From the NCBI GenBank assembly GCA_900312665.1, contig ONZQ02000008.1, positions 682,001 to 746,000 on the forward strand: a stretch of 64,000 nt of DNA. The letters are read 5' to 3'. The DNA comes from Cephalotrichum gorgonifer. Taxonomy: Eukaryota > Ascomycota > Sordariomycetes > Microascales > Microascaceae. Positions within the stretch are counted from its first letter, which is position 1. Each line of letters opens with the position of its first letter. Positions 1 to 11,677 of the stretch are shown piece by piece. The position numbers were made by a program, and so were the translations under genes. Under the pieces are notes generated by a model. The model had not been told where the DNA came from and did no database searches. It saw only the letters and a list, made by a program, of their open reading frames with translations.

Positions 1-2307
1 TCTTTTCTTTCTCTTCGTCTTTTCTGTTGTCAATCTGTCGTTCTGAATCCCACCAATATTGTTTCATATTCGCAAGTTTCAGTTGGGACAACGCCTCCAG
101 CTTGTTGAAAGAATCGTCATGCATTTCAAACCGAACCTTCTCCTGATTGAAAAAGTCCCCTACAGAGCGATGGGTAAAGTCGAGAGCGTCTGTCTTGTCT
201 GTCTCCACAAGTCCTCTACAGACGCCCCTCAGTTGTCGTCTGGCGCGACTTGCACTTTCCTTGACTGTCTCGGACCTCTCATTTGGAAATTGTGCGCCCT
301 GGGCAAACCGCGGGTCGGCTACGTAGTCCTCAAGGAAGTAGAAATCATTCAGGTTAAGCCATAGGTGCATCTCCTTGACCCTAGGAATCGTGCCCAAGAA
401 ATGGAGGAGTGAGACCGTATGGCCCAACAGCCGGCGATCTACTCTTCCCAGAGTATCCAGGATTCGTTGGAACAATTTGTCCAGCTCTGTCGGGAGAGAC
501 TCAATCTCACGGAGGAGCCGGGGAAACCTGGCCCCGTTCTCTAGTTGTTGTTTGCGAATTTCCTGAACAACTAGGACAACCCAGAGGAACACCCCCTCTG
601 CCTTCTTAATTATGGACGAGGCGAGTTGCTGACGTTCATTCTGGGTTCCGACGCGTTCCAGTTTTCCCCGCACGTATACATCCATATCTGGCTTTGTCAA
701 CTTGTGGAGATAGAGCCTGGTATCCTCGAAGAACATGTCCATGAATGGATTCTCAATGCGACTCGAGACGCATATCTTGAAGCAGCCTGAGGTGCTGTTG
801 GCCAGATCCGCCAGAGAACTGACCATATCGCGGCGGTCAACTGACGTGGTTGTCTGATACTCGTCGAGGCCGTCGATGAAGAAGCAAAAACAGTACCCGC
901 CAAGGGAACTACTATCGTGCTGCCTTGACAGGCGTTCGTAAGCCTGCTTGATGTCGTCGTCAAGGATCTCGTATGCTGAATGGATCTTTGGCTGTGAAAG
1001 AGCCTTGGCCCATTGATCCGGAAGAAGACTTTGCGCGAGGCCGGGGCTTGCTGTCAAGATCTGGTGTAGCAGAGTTCGATAGAGGCCCATTAAAGATTTT
1101 TGTCGGGGATCCGAGCCAAGGGCATAGAAGAAGAAGTTGGCCATAATCAGCTTCTGGCATCCCTTGACCACTGACGAGATGTTAACTTGAGAAAGACACC
1201 ACCCGGGTGGGTTCGACCTACGCATCCACTTCTCCAGCTCGGTTCTAGTTCGCTCATGCACGCACAGCTTCTTCACTGCTTTACGTTAGTCTCCGTATCG
1301 GCCTTCTTTTCTAGTCCTTCTTGTGTCTTCTCAGAAGGTACAGAGGGGCCATGACGAGCCTGTAAGGACGGATAATACAATAGTAAGAAGGTCTTCCTGT
1401 TACATACTTAGCGTAGACTTTCCTGAGCCAAGCTTCCCACACACGTGGAAGACGCCGTCTCCCGAAGATAGCCATTGGGTGAACTTCGTAGCCTCTGGTG
1501 ATTGCCCGTCGAGGTCAAAAATCCATTCGAACGTTTCCTGGAAGGGAGGATCAATTGCCTGATAGCGATACGACATGTCCTTGAACCCAGACTTGATTCC
1601 TCTCAGTATCCGGTCTTGGGCAACTTCATTCAGCGCGTCCTGCCCGACCTGTAGCAGATGTTCCAACTGATTCAGGGCTTGGTCACTGATAAGTTCGACC
1701 TTCATGGTCGTCATATCTTGCAAGGTCTGCCTTAGTTGGGTGACCGAGAGATCGAGTCGCGTCAACTTGGCTCCATCCTCTTTGGATGTAGCAAGCAGCG
1801 TCTTAAGGTTTTCACTGTAACCTTCTAGTTAGTCATAGTTCAATTTTTATATGATTCTGCAGACCATCAGTTACACTCTCACCTTGACAAGGAGGCAATG
1901 TGGAAATGAAGCTGGTCGCGGCAGCGTTGTAATTTTTTCTCCAAGTCTTTGATCTTCCGATCAACCATCAATGTCTTCAGAGCCACGAAGCCGCTCTGGG
2001 CTTTGGATTTGCGCCGTTTTGGCCGGAGAGCCTGCAGCTCCCTTTTAATGTCGTCTGCCAGGCTATTACATTCCCGAGCCAGAGCGACAAGAGCTCTGTC
2101 CTCTTCAGTCAGAGAAGACTGACTGGTGGGAATAATTCGTTTCCATATAGCGGCCATGCTATCATCCAGCTTCAAACGCAACTGCGTCTCTTCCGAGGAC
2201 CCCTCGACTGAATTGTAAAGAGTCCATGATAGTTTTAGGATCTTCTCCGCAAGGCCGACGAGGGTAATTATCCCGGAAACAAGGCCGATGGCAGAAGTAG
2301 GGTCCAT
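1..2307 (-). CDS. NACHT-domain STAND protein (fungal NLR-like), 3' end outside window
   Basis: A STAND-type NTPase of the kind fungi use in non-self recognition; partner and effector are not visible. Exons read 1883-2307, 1408-1814 and 1-1275. A 51-nt in-frame intron at 1171-1221 (GTAGGT...CAG) is optional. The two clear introns (1815-1882, 1276-1407) have CTAAC branch sites. The first ATG is at 2307. Residues 1 to about 140 are a helical region resembling fungal STAND N-terminal domains (SesA or azaphilone-cluster-L type). The P-loop GKLGSGKSTL sits at the end of exon 2, a Walker B-like FFIDGLDEY follows in exon 3, and FTHRSVGDFF, usual after fungal NACHT domains, lies near position 190. The frame is open to base 1, so any C-terminal repeats are outside the window. 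Family call is firm; the N-terminal class is tentative. Confidence 0.85.
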
Positions 2308-3018
2308 TAACACTAAAAAGTAAGAGAACGATTTCCGAAGCAGAACAGCAACTTACGATATTGAGGACGATTACGTGCAGTGGGCGATGGCAGAGGAACA
2401 TTCCCTCTCGACCTCGGACTGAATGTGCGTCTCAGCTCTTGAGGGGTTAAGCGCAGCGCTAGAGAAGGAAGATGTGGTTTGTCGCATGATAGACAAGAAA
2501 CAGCGAATCACCGTTCTCATCACCTTTTATGACCATTTATATTGATTCCTGCACCCAACACAGCACCAATATGAGACGTTACCATGCCTCGCATTGGGAC
2601 CGGGGGCGCGGGCGCCTAATTAACCCGGGTTATCACCCCCAGCCGAGAGCTACCCCCACCTTAAAAGTATATTGCCATATTGCCATTGACGAATCCGCTT
2701 CCCTGTCCGGTGCGATCCCCGGTCGGGTCGGGTGTCAACGCTCGAGACAATCAGAAACTTTGTCCGTAGATATTGCTTTTGCGATATGAAGGAACGGGCT
2801 CAACAGGACTCGCGTTCCCTTCGGCCCTCCGCGGCGGCAAGAACCGAGCCTTGCTTCGGTCTCGGTCTCGGTCTGGCTCGGTCTTGGATTGAATCCCATT
2901 TTTGGTGGCGGGGTATGCAGGCCACGTACTCATAGGAGAGCGGGAGAACACAGGTTGGTAGGTTCCGATTTACGTCGCCTCTGTAGATGTCCACTTGCAG
3001 CTTGCTTCTTCTCTCAAT
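2308..3018. other. intergenic: STAND promoter and PTAR1-like 3' flank
   Basis: No gene is supported. It holds the upstream region of the STAND gene and the 3' flank of the prenyltransferase-like gene. Three TCGGTC units lie at 2856-2873. A 44-nt GTAAGT...TTTAG stretch just upstream of the 2307 ATG could be a very short 5' UTR intron. Confidence 0.5.
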
Positions 3019-4059
3019 TCAGCTCGCTTGTGCCTCCCGAAGGATACGGAACCGTCTCATCGCCAGCTCGGCATTACTGGTATCAGAGCCACCAGACCGG
3101 ACACCATCGAACATCCTCCCACCAATCTCCTCGAGCATCAACAGATCTTCGGCTGTAAGTAGGTTTGTAGCTTCCATCGCGTGGATAAACCACCAAACAG
3201 ACTCGTTTCGCCACCCACGCGACTCGGCCCCTTGTAGGACGCTGCGAAACACGCCGGCGCGCTCGCCCTCCAACTCGGCCCCTCCCCTGCGGAGTAGGAA
3301 GTGCAGGAATGTCCAGCCAGAGATGTCATCGCGGTGAGCCAGGCACCAGCCCTTGACGTCAGCGATCACACGTAGTAGTACTGCTACTTCTTGGTCCGGC
3401 TTGCTGCCCAAGAATGTCCTTACAAGCCACCGAGCGTGATCCCAGGCGTAGTAGTTCTTGGGATGCCTCACCCCGGATATCAATACCACGGCGCGGATCT
3501 CGCCGGGGACGTCTACCGGTAGCCCGTATTTCTGGAATTGAGAAAGAAGCCACCTTCTGTGGTTCCACAGGACAGGCGATTTTGTGTGTCGGTGCAGCCA
3601 ACTGGTCAGGAGGCTGTCGAGAGCCCATTTTTCGCGTTGCAGGCAGGCGTTGACATTGCCACCTTGGGAGATTTCCCCGAGTATTTCCCTCTTCCTGGAA
3701 TTCGCGGCGGTGAGATGCTCCGGGTCTACCAGGAGGAGAACCGCCGTTGGCCTCAGAACCTCGACCAAGCTCTGCTTGTCTTCCTGGGGGCGGCTGGCTT
3801 GGGGGTCGTCCCCCTTGAACCGCCGGTACGCGAGGGAGAATGCCTGGAAGAGGCGGATCTTTGGGATCCCCACAGCGTTCCCTTCCACGAGAAAGGTAGC
3901 GCCTGGAGCGACGGGGTAGCCCTCCCCTAAAAATTCAATCTCCAGGAGCAAGCCGTCATCGCGGGGAGAGTCGAAGAGGCGGGATATATCGTTGTAGGCT
4001 AGCTCTGGGTTGTCTCGCCTCAGGGCTTCTAGGACACCTTTATCTAGTGCCCGGGACAT
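3019..4059 (-). CDS. PTAR1-like protein prenyltransferase alpha-subunit repeat protein
   Basis: Intronless, 346 residues. It carries protein prenyltransferase alpha (PPTA) repeats: a repeat around residues 108-128 (PEHLTAANSRKREIL), LWNHRRWLL at about 164-172, and YYAWDHARWL at about 203-212. The N-terminal part is longer than in classical farnesyltransferase alpha, as in PTAR1. In animals PTAR1 pairs with RABGGTB as geranylgeranyltransferase III, which modifies the SNARE Ykt6; the same role here is inference. The alpha subunit scaffolds the beta subunit and has no catalytic zinc site of its own. The gene is divergent from GET1 across 448 bp, which probably contains both promoters. It could also be a divergent orphan of the same repeat family. 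Confidence 0.8.
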   Translation of the reverse strand: MSRALDKGVLEALRRDNPELAYNDISRLFDSPRDDGLLLEIEFLGEGYPVAPGATFLVEGNAVGIPKIRLFQAFSLAYRRFKGDDPQASRPQEDKQSLVEVLRPTAVLLLVDPEHLTAANSRKREILGEISQGGNVNACLQREKWALDSLLTSWLHRHTKSPVLWNHRRWLLSQFQKYGLPVDVPGEIRAVVLISGVRHPKNYYAWDHARWLVRTFLGSKPDQEVAVLLRVIADVKGWCLAHRDDISGWTFLHFLLRRGGAELEGERAGVFRSVLQGAESRGWRNESVWWFIHAMEATNLLTAEDLLMLEEIGGRMFDGVRSGGSDTSNAELAMRRFRILREAQAS

Positions 4060-4507
4060 TGTTCGCAGAGGAGGCGAGAGCTTTGGCTTAAGACTACAGT
4101 GAGGACGGTACCGTTAGCTTCGAATAGGTGGATGTGCAGCTCGGTAGAACATACACGACGGAACAGAGGAGCTCCAAAGAACCGTCAGTTCAGAGGCCAA
4201 AGCACATATCCAGTTGCTCTACTATACCCTACCCAAGGTAAGAATCAATATTCGGCTACGAGCGAGTTAAAGATATGGCGTTCTCCTAGTCGACTCGACT
4301 TTACGAAGCTGAAGGGAACCCTTGTGAGCGGGCGGAGGCATCATAGCTCATACCTGGTGGGGTGGTTGCAAGAGCTGGGCACGTGATCAGCGCAACCATG
4401 CACCAAACAGCCAGCAGCACAATACATCATCAGACATCCGTCCTAACCCTTCGCTCGCGAGCTGCAAACCCACCGACCCAGCCTCGGGACGCCCAACCTC
4501 AGCAGTC
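4060..4507. promoter_or_regulatory. divergent promoter region, PTAR1-like / GET1
   Basis: 448 bp between two divergent start codons, with no coding signal. Only the position argues for promoter function; no specific element is claimed. Confidence 0.5.
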
Positions 4508-5350
4508 ATGTCCCCCATCCTCCTCCTAGTCGTCTTCGCCGTCGAGCTGTTCATCGTCATCGTGAACGCCGTCGGCGCAGCCACCATCAACGGCCTCGTA
4601 CGTCCGCCACTCCCACGCCCCTCCCCCTAAGTCTCACCTCACCTGGGGTTGTCACGGGCAGCATACTGACCAGGAGACCTCCTTTCTAGCTATGGAGCGC
4701 TTTAAACCGGCTACCGCTTGAGTCGTCCAAGCTCGCCGGCGAGACGAGGAAGCTCCAGAAGGAGTACCTCAAGATACGGCTAGAGCTCAACGCCACAAGC
4801 AGCCAGGACGAGTTCGCGAAGTGGGCGAAGCTCCGGAGGCAGCACGACAAGGCCCTAGAAAAGTTGGAGAAAAATAGTACGTCCGGGCACCTCATTCTCC
4901 CAACACCCAACATCCATCTCCCGCGTCTTCCCGCACTTGATTAGGGCATAGCAAGGGCTAACATCTGGCTCCTTCTCCATAGAGCAAGCCATGACCGCCT
5001 CGAAGGCAAAGTTCGACACCTACGTCAACGCCATCCGGATACTCCTCACCCGGGCGCCGCACTACGCGATACCCTTCTGGTACTCCAAGGAGCCGATGTT
5101 CTGGCTACCGCGCGAGCTATTCCCCTACTACGCCGAGTGGTTCCTCTCCCTGCCCAAGGCGCCGCTCGGCAGCGTGAGCATCATGTCGTGGCAGCTCGCC
5201 TGCACGGCCATAATCAAACTCCTCACCGAGGCCCTTGCCGCGATATACGCACTCGTCGTCATCTCGAAGTCCAAGGAGAAGGAGCAGGTCAAGGTCCCGG
5301 GGCGGACGGCGCCGGCGGAGAGCCAGCAGAGTGAGAAGAAGGAGCTATAG
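4508..5350 (+). CDS. GET1: GET1/WRB, receptor subunit for tail-anchored protein insertion
   Basis: With Get2 and Get3, Get1 inserts tail-anchored proteins, SNAREs included, into the ER membrane. Exons 4508-4597, 4690-4876 and 4983-5350 give 214 residues, the usual fungal length. The product has an N-terminal membrane helix (about 2-28), a charged coiled coil on the cytosolic side (about 38-105) with the family stretch LRRQHDKALEKLEK that contacts Get3, then hydrophobic segments at about 120-150 and 168-188 and a charged tail. Donors are GTACGT in both introns. The start follows from the position of the first membrane helix. All three exons join in frame, so the model is well supported. Confidence 0.93.
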
Positions 5351-6230
5351 AAGGGGACGAGAACGCACGCATAGAGAAGGCGGGGGGCGGGGGCGTAATA
5401 TGGATTTTTTTTTTCACTCGGGACTCATGAGTTACACGTATTGACAAAAAGTGATTTATATTAATGAAGCTGGCAAAACCAGAGGTGGTTTTTGTTTTGT
5501 TGATATATCTCGTGCATTTGACGCAAAGTTCTTCATCGCGGATGGCTAAGAATTTGTAACACGTCGGAGACAAACCCTTGGCAGGGTTTTTTGAGTTCTT
5601 TCTAGGCAACATATTTGACTCTGAGGGCCATTTCGCTCCGAGGAGCGAGATCATCAGAGCTTCGAAAGTGCCAAAAAAACATTATTCACTAGGAGCTCTC
5701 CCTCGCAGACACTAGGTGGCCGGTGGGAGCGCAGAAAAGAGTGTATAGCATAAGTTCGTTACCTTGTTGGAAGATTCTTTGACAGTCCCGCAGTACGGAG
5801 ACCGGGAGGCTCTGCGAGGAGAGCGGCAGCCTTGCATTGGAGGTGCTGCTGGTGCGTTTGTTTGGTGGTTGAGAAACGAAGAGAAACCAGATCAAGAAGA
5901 TTTCGCTGGAGTTTTTGTAGTCCAGCGGCCCACTAGTGTGGCTTATATAATCGGGCGCATTATTTCCTGAGGTGTTGGACGTTGACACATGTCACCAAGA
6001 CATTTTGAAGGTCGATCCGCTTATGTAGAATTAGCGTCGCTGGATAAGCGCACTAAGACGGGCACCTAGTACCTCGCTGACGGCGCAGAGAGGCCACCTT
6101 CAACCTCTTTGATTCTTTTCCATTTGTTCTTCGAGACAACGTGCAACATCCCCATGAGGTTGCGGATACCGTGAAACATCTGTTCTAAACAACAGCTCCG
6201 CGCTGCCCCTCTCCTCCCCCCACCGCCGCC
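5351..6230. other. intergenic between GET1 and the membrane-protein gene
   Basis: 880 bp with a T-rich GET1 3' flank and a pyrimidine-rich leader before the next ATG. The short ORFs here show no family signal. Confidence 0.5.
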
Positions 6231-7387
6231 ATGTCGTCAACGTGGTCTAAGTAGGTCTATAAGCGATAAGGGAGTCGCGAGCTCCAAATATGTCCCCTGA
6301 AGCCAACTAACACCCCGGTTTTTCCAACAGCGTCAAGAGCATCGTCATCTTCTTCGGTCCCATCGTCCTACCCAAGGCGATAGCCTTCTACCGTAAAGCA
6401 CGCAGCGCGCCTCGCCAGCAAGGCCTCGCGATCCAGCCCGTCCCCGCCGCCGCCTCCCGCGCCCTCGCGGTCCTCCTCGCAACCGCCGTCCTCCTCCTCA
6501 TCGCGGCGCTACCCGTCTTCGCGCCCGAGAACCTCTTCGTGAGCACGCAGTCCCGCCTGCAGATCCCGCCCGACGTCCTCTTCAACCGCCTCGCCACCCT
6601 CCGCCCCGGCAACGTCCTCACGGCCGCGGACGAGACCCTCCGCGCGCGCTTCGCGAGCCTCGACTCGCGCCTCCTGTACCTCAAGTACGGCCCGGAGGTG
6701 GTGGCGGGGTGCACGTTCTGCACGTCCGACGACCCCCGGGTCTACTTCTTCTACGCCCTTCCCGCCATCCTCACGCCGCACCTCCTCAACCTCTTCATCC
6801 TCGCCGTCGCCGCTTCCCCGCTCGCGTCCGGCCGCTATGGCGCGCCCATTCGCAAGCCCGCCACGATGGCCGCCGTGGCCCTCGCGGCGCTGGACCTCTA
6901 CCTCCTAGACAGCCAGAGCCACAAGGACAACGCCCGGGCGCTCCGCCTCTCGGAGATCGACTTCTTCCACTGGCGCACCCGCGTCTACCGCCTGCTCGCC
7001 CTCGCGGCGCTGGACTGCGTCGCCGCGGCGTACGTGTACCTCTCCTCCACGAACCGCGCCTTCGCAGAGCCACCCGGCCCGTCGGACCGCGCCGAGGCCA
7101 TCATATCCGTCCTCTCGCGCACCCGTGGCAAGCTGAACGCGCTGGGCACGGTGGTGAACACCGTCAGCCGGGACGAGGAGCTCAGGAAGCGGAGCGCGGC
7201 GTACTGGGTGCAGGAGGGTAGCATCATGAGGGGGGTAATGGAGGAGAGGGAGGTCGTGGAGAGTGTGAATGATGCGCTGGAGAATGGGAGGATAAACGTC
7301 GAGAGCATCGAGAGGGACGCGGCGGCTTATGCGGAGAATATCACGAGTGCCTTGAGGTGGGAGGGAGAGGACCAGAAGAGCAGGTAG
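6231..7387 (+). CDS. conserved fungal multi-pass membrane protein, function unknown
   Basis: Exon 1 is tiny (6231-6250, six codons plus two bases). The intron 6251-6330 has donor GTAGGT and a CTAAC branch site. Exon 2 is 6331-7387, giving 358 residues. Hydrophobic segments suggest about five membrane passes: near residues 8-27 (starting VKSIVIFFGPIVLPKAI), 47-66, 128-155, a weaker one near 170-185, and 205-230. The C-terminal 120 residues are soluble and mostly helical. I recognise it only as a conserved hypothetical fungal membrane protein and assign no reaction. Without the first intron the reading stops after seven codons, so the splice is needed. It lies between GET1 and a golgin gene. 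Confidence 0.75.
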
Positions 7388-7818
7388 CTCAAGCTAGAAT
7401 GCTCTTTCGCCGATGCGTTACCTGTAAGGGGGTGATGACACGCTGCATCTTGTACTTTTTTGGTGATTTATCGATAGTATTTACAGTCCAGCCTGGCAGA
7501 AAACATAGAGTTCAGATAGACATGGCATTTTTGAATGGCACAAGTTGAGTCAACTCCCTGGCAAGCATAGGGTGTTCAGCGGATGCCGTGAGCCCTGTGT
7601 CTAACGGCGGTGATGCTTCTTGCATTGCTTCTTATTACCCTCCCCCTAAATCTCCTAAACGCCCTCTCTAAAAGAATAAAACGAAACCCAATGCATCCCA
7701 TTACCCTTGGGCCGAGGAACACTCTGTAACAAGCGGTGACCAAGGCCAAACTATCCCGCCTAGAAAATGCATCATTCGCATCCCACAAAATCTTCAGGCT
7801 CGCACGTTACAATTCCCA
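7388..7818. other. convergent intergenic region
   Basis: 431 bp shared as 3' flanks of the membrane-protein gene and the golgin gene. Nothing else is seen. Confidence 0.5.
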
Positions 7819-9788
7819 TCACCCTTTGACATCCGGCCTTGTTCCCACCGTCGCAGCACTAGAAGCGCTATCCTTCCTTGACCTCTCGTCCGCGCCCTCT
7901 TCCGCGCTCCTTTCCAAGAACCCTGCCCACAGCTCCGCAAGCGTCTCCTTGCCGGCGCCGGCCGACGAAGGCCCGGTCATGAAGTCGCTATTGAGCGATG
8001 CCGTGCTCGGTGTGCGGTTGAAGGGGGAGAGTGGGAGTTTTAGGGAGCTGGCGGATGTCCCGGGACGGGCGAGGCCAGCCTGTTCGCGCTGCTCATCGGA
8101 CCAGTTCAGGTAGCCGGCTATTACCTGGAGGATTTGGAAGCGCTTGGGGTCGGCGCGGTCGAGGGTTATGAAGTGAAGGAAGTGGTTGGTTACTATTTGT
8201 CTGTAGCATCGGGTATTCGTTAGCAGACAGATAGCAGGGGTGGCGAGGACACAGGGCGGGGGAGGAATAAGCCACATACCGGTCTACGTTGTCTTCGGGT
8301 TTCGTCTTCTTGAGGTACCTTAGCGCCTTGGTAAGGTGGTCGTTGAGAACGATAGCCTCGTGCCGTAACTTGCCGATGAGTAGGTTCTTCTCTTTGACCT
8401 CTTTCTCGAATGGCATGCACCGTTCCACCTCCAGCACGAGTCGCTCCTTTTCCTCTTGCACACGTAGTACCTTCGCGTCCGCGGCTTGGAGGGAGTTCTC
8501 GAGCGTCTGGACCTGCTCGACCGCCTCGCGCAGCTCTTTCCTCCTAGCCTCCTGAAGCTCTTGGAGAGCCCTCTGGAGGTTTTCGAGAGCTTGGGCCTGG
8601 GTATCCCGGTCCGACACGGCGTTGTCATACGCCTCTTGAATCGTCGAGACCTGCCCCTCGAGCTCGGCAACCTTCTCATCCAGGCCCTCCTTCACGGCCC
8701 TCTCCTCCATAGCGATGACCTCCCATTCCCCCATGGCGTTTGTCGTCATCTGGACCTCCTCTTTCAAGTGTGCCACGGTCTTTATTAGCTCATCCTTCTC
8801 CCTCAACCAGTTCGTCGACGAGAGGTTGCTCCGACTGCGTAGACTGGCCGCCTCCCTCGCCGCCTCCTGTAGTTCCTCTTTCAGCCTCCTGACCTCCTCG
8901 TCTGCGGCGGCCGCATTATTCCTCAGCTCCTCGTTCTGTCCCTCTAACTCCTCCACTCGATCCTTGGACTCCTCTAACTCTTCCCGATCACGTTTTAGCC
9001 GGTCGCTTAGCGTAGCTTTGATCTTCTCTACTCTCTCCCGCAAAGTCTCGTACTCTTCCTCGGCATTCTCCTTCGCAGTATTGGACTCTTCGAGTTCCGT
9101 CGTCAGCCGCTTGACTTCGCTGGCGTGTGACGTCTGTAGGTCCTCTATTTGTTTCCTATACTTCTCGATTTCGGCACGGAGGGCCTCCCGGTCTTCCGTC
9201 ATGGCTTGTAGCTTTACTGCGGCGTCTGATGCTAATGATGCGAATACTCCACCGGGCGGATGGCCGTTGGTTGCTTGCGTCATGTCTCGATCAGGATTCG
9301 TTTCGGGTTGGTCCGTAGATTCGGGCGCGGGTGTGTCGTCCGGCACAGTCTGCAGCAAAACCGCCAGCGCGTTAGGAGAAAGGACACGGAGGATGGGTAT
9401 TCGCGGGCATGACGAGGGGAAGAGGTTACCTGCACGGGGGTCTCTGGCTCGTCCAAGTTCTCGCCTAGGTTCTCGTCCTTATCTTCTGCCGCCTGTCCAT
9501 TGCCCTCCTCTATAGGGTCCTTAGTTTTATTTGCATTCTTCTTCTTGTTCTTGGTCTTCTTCTTCGCCCCTGTGGCCCAATTAAAGAAAGCCCGTTAGCC
9601 CTCTCCCAGAAACGTCTTAGCTGGCATATGTTGCCTGCAGAGGGGGGGAAAAATACGAGGGTAAATTTGGGGTGAGTGGGGGGGGCCACGTTGGACGATG
9701 GTCCGGGGTGTGGGTGAGGCGCGAATAGAAATGACCTACCACCTGTCGCAACTGCTCTGGTCGGGTCGACTGGTCCAGAGGAAGACAT
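7819..9788 (-). CDS. RUD3: RUD3-type golgin with C-terminal GRAB domain
   Basis: A coiled-coil tether of the cis-Golgi; the GRAB (GRIP-related Arf-binding) domain recruits such golgins through Arf1-GTP. Exons are 9740-9788, 9430-9569, 8280-9349 and 7819-8200, giving 546 residues with all junctions in frame. The N-terminus is Lys-rich and acidic, residues about 100-390 are almost continuous coiled coil, and the GRAB region runs from LRHEAIVLNDHLTKALRYL across the last intron (8201-8279, GTATGT donor) into QIVTNHFLHFITLDR and FQILQVIAGYLNW. The tail is Ser/Thr-rich. Family assignment rests on the GRAB signature; the remaining coiled coil is compositionally generic. Confidence 0.9.
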
Positions 9789-10729
9789 CGTAGCGTCTGG
9801 GCCTGCTATACGAGCCTCATCTGGAGATATCTCCTAGGGTAGACTGCGCAATCGTTTTCGATACGAGTTACAATCGTCATTCAACACCGTGTCTGGAGGG
9901 TGAGTTGCTTTAAAAGGAAGCGGAACACCAAGGTCTACTCGAAGGTACTTTAAACTTGGGTAGTGTTTTGCTGGGCGAAACGAGTACTGCATACGTAAGC
10001 TGGCGTGTTTCGAGACATACTTGTACTTGGAAGAGTAGGTTGTGGAACACACGGGATGATATCGCCCGACACTGAATTGGTGATCAAAAATGAGCCGGTC
10101 TCCAAGCTGGAGCTGGGCGATCATGATTCCAGCCGTACACCAATGCTAGAACGCTCTGAACGATCGACGGCGTTTGAAGCCCGGTTCCACGGGGTCCTAT
10201 TCCCTACCCTTCCAACGGTGTTAGCGATCGATGTTCGAGGATGAGCCGAATGCTGACGATTAGTCATCCGACCACTACTTGCACTTGTACACTGTGCCCA
10301 ATATGCGCCCCAATACAGAGTATGCTGTTCCATATAAACTGAGTTATCCCTCATTACATAATCTACTAGCCCCGTCAGACCCTGTCTTTCTTTACCCGGA
10401 TTCTTTGCTCGAAGCTTCCAAAAACAGAAACCAGAGCCCAACCCCTTCAAAAAAGCGAGGCCACGGTTGCGACTGCGCCTTCCCCCGCCAAGAGCGGTTC
10501 ATATCATGGGGTGACTACTTACTAAGTTTGTCCTATGGTCGTATTCATAATTTCAAACGTCTAGGCAGGTCTTAAGCGAAACAGGACAGAGCTATACGGT
10601 ATTCCCAAGGTATGCCACCCTCCGGTTTTCTCTCTGGGTCTGAAGCAGAGAATTCTCCGACTCTAATATTTCCTGCCAGGTACATGTTATTGACAGCCTC
10701 CAGTTGATAGCACTTACCCCATCACAATC
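9789..10729. promoter_or_regulatory. divergent promoter region, golgin / RING-CH gene
   Basis: 941 bp between divergent starts. No conserved ORF is seen. Confidence 0.45.
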
Positions 10730-11677
10730 ATGGAACCTGAGTCGATGCCTGGGTTCTGGCCTCGCCAGCCCGCCGCGGCCGACCGGCCCCCCGGCGCGGA
10801 AGAGGCGGAGGCAAGGGCTGACCAAAACCAAGACCAAGGGCCCCAACAAGAAGGCCGTCGACGATATGGACCCCGCACATGCCGGATATGCCTCGAGACG
10901 GTGCTTCCCACATTCCCGGAGGGGATAAGAACGACGTTTGGTCTGCGATCTAACCCACGGCCCGTATACATGGGCGACGATCCCGAATTGGGCAGGCTCA
11001 TATCTCCCTGCACGTGTAAGGGATCGCAGAAGTTTGTACACCAAGGGTGCTTGCAGGCCTGGAGAGACGCAGACCCGCTGAACAAACGTCATTACTTCCA
11101 CTGCCCTACCTGCCATTTCAAATACCGGCTCGGCCGCATGTCCTGGGCTCGATGGCTGAGCAGCGGGGCTAGCCAGATGATCCTGACCATTATGATCGTC
11201 TCTCTGGCTGTGTTCTTACTCGGATTTGTCGCGGACCCGATTCTCGATCTGTGGATCGATCCCATATCTACTATCGCCGACGGCGTCAACACAGTGGTAG
11301 GCGAGGAAGGCGAATCCCACCGCCCCCTCGTCTCCGAGGCCGACAGCTGGCTCGAGCACTTCGTGAAGGGCTTCTTCTCGCTGGGGATCGTGGGCTTCTT
11401 GAAAGTGTTCTGGACCATGTCGCCGTGGCACTGGTGGAATCTGAGAACAAGCGGCATCATGAACCCCGGCCGTCGGCCCGGTACGACGGGGCGGGGAAGG
11501 GTGGAGAGCATCAGCTGGGCAGTGGTGATAGTCGGCGCCATCACTGTCATTTACTCCATGTGGAAAGGCGTGAGGTTTCTGAGTAGGCGAACGTTACTTG
11601 CGGCGAGCGATGGTGTGTTGGATGTAGGGGCGGACGACGACGACGAGTTCGAGGAGGAACACGAACATGACGAGTAA
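10730..11677 (+). CDS. RING-CH (MARCH-type) membrane E3 ubiquitin ligase
   Basis: Intronless, 315 residues. A RING-CH (RINGv) finger has the C4HC3 order Cys51, Cys54, Cys94, Cys96, His104, Cys107, Cys125, Cys128, with the landmarks CRICLE, SPCTCKGS, VHQGCLQAW and HCPTCHF. Family members recruit an E2 and ubiquitylate membrane or membrane-proximal substrates. Hydrophobic segments near residues 148-170, 210-230 and 263-285 suggest three passes, and the C-terminus is an acidic Asp/Glu tract. It is much smaller than Doa10/Ssm4 and closer in size to animal MARCH proteins. Substrate and membrane are not shown by the sequence. Confidence 0.88.
   Translation: MEPESMPGFWPRQPAAADRPPGAEEAEARADQNQDQGPQQEGRRRYGPRTCRICLETVLPTFPEGIRTTFGLRSNPRPVYMGDDPELGRLISPCTCKGSQKFVHQGCLQAWRDADPLNKRHYFHCPTCHFKYRLGRMSWARWLSSGASQMILTIMIVSLAVFLLGFVADPILDLWIDPISTIADGVNTVVGEEGESHRPLVSEADSWLEHFVKGFFSLGIVGFLKVFWTMSPWHWWNLRTSGIMNPGRRPGTTGRGRVESISWAVVIVGAITVIYSMWKGVRFLSRRTLLAASDGVLDVGADDDDEFEEEHEHDE

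Noticed and set aside
2310..2356. Possible 5' UTR intron of the STAND gene
   Set aside because: Only 44 nt and not needed for the reading frame; cannot be decided without RNA data.
8715..9515. 266-codon plus-strand frame
   Set aside because: Ser-rich antisense shadow of the golgin coiled coil.
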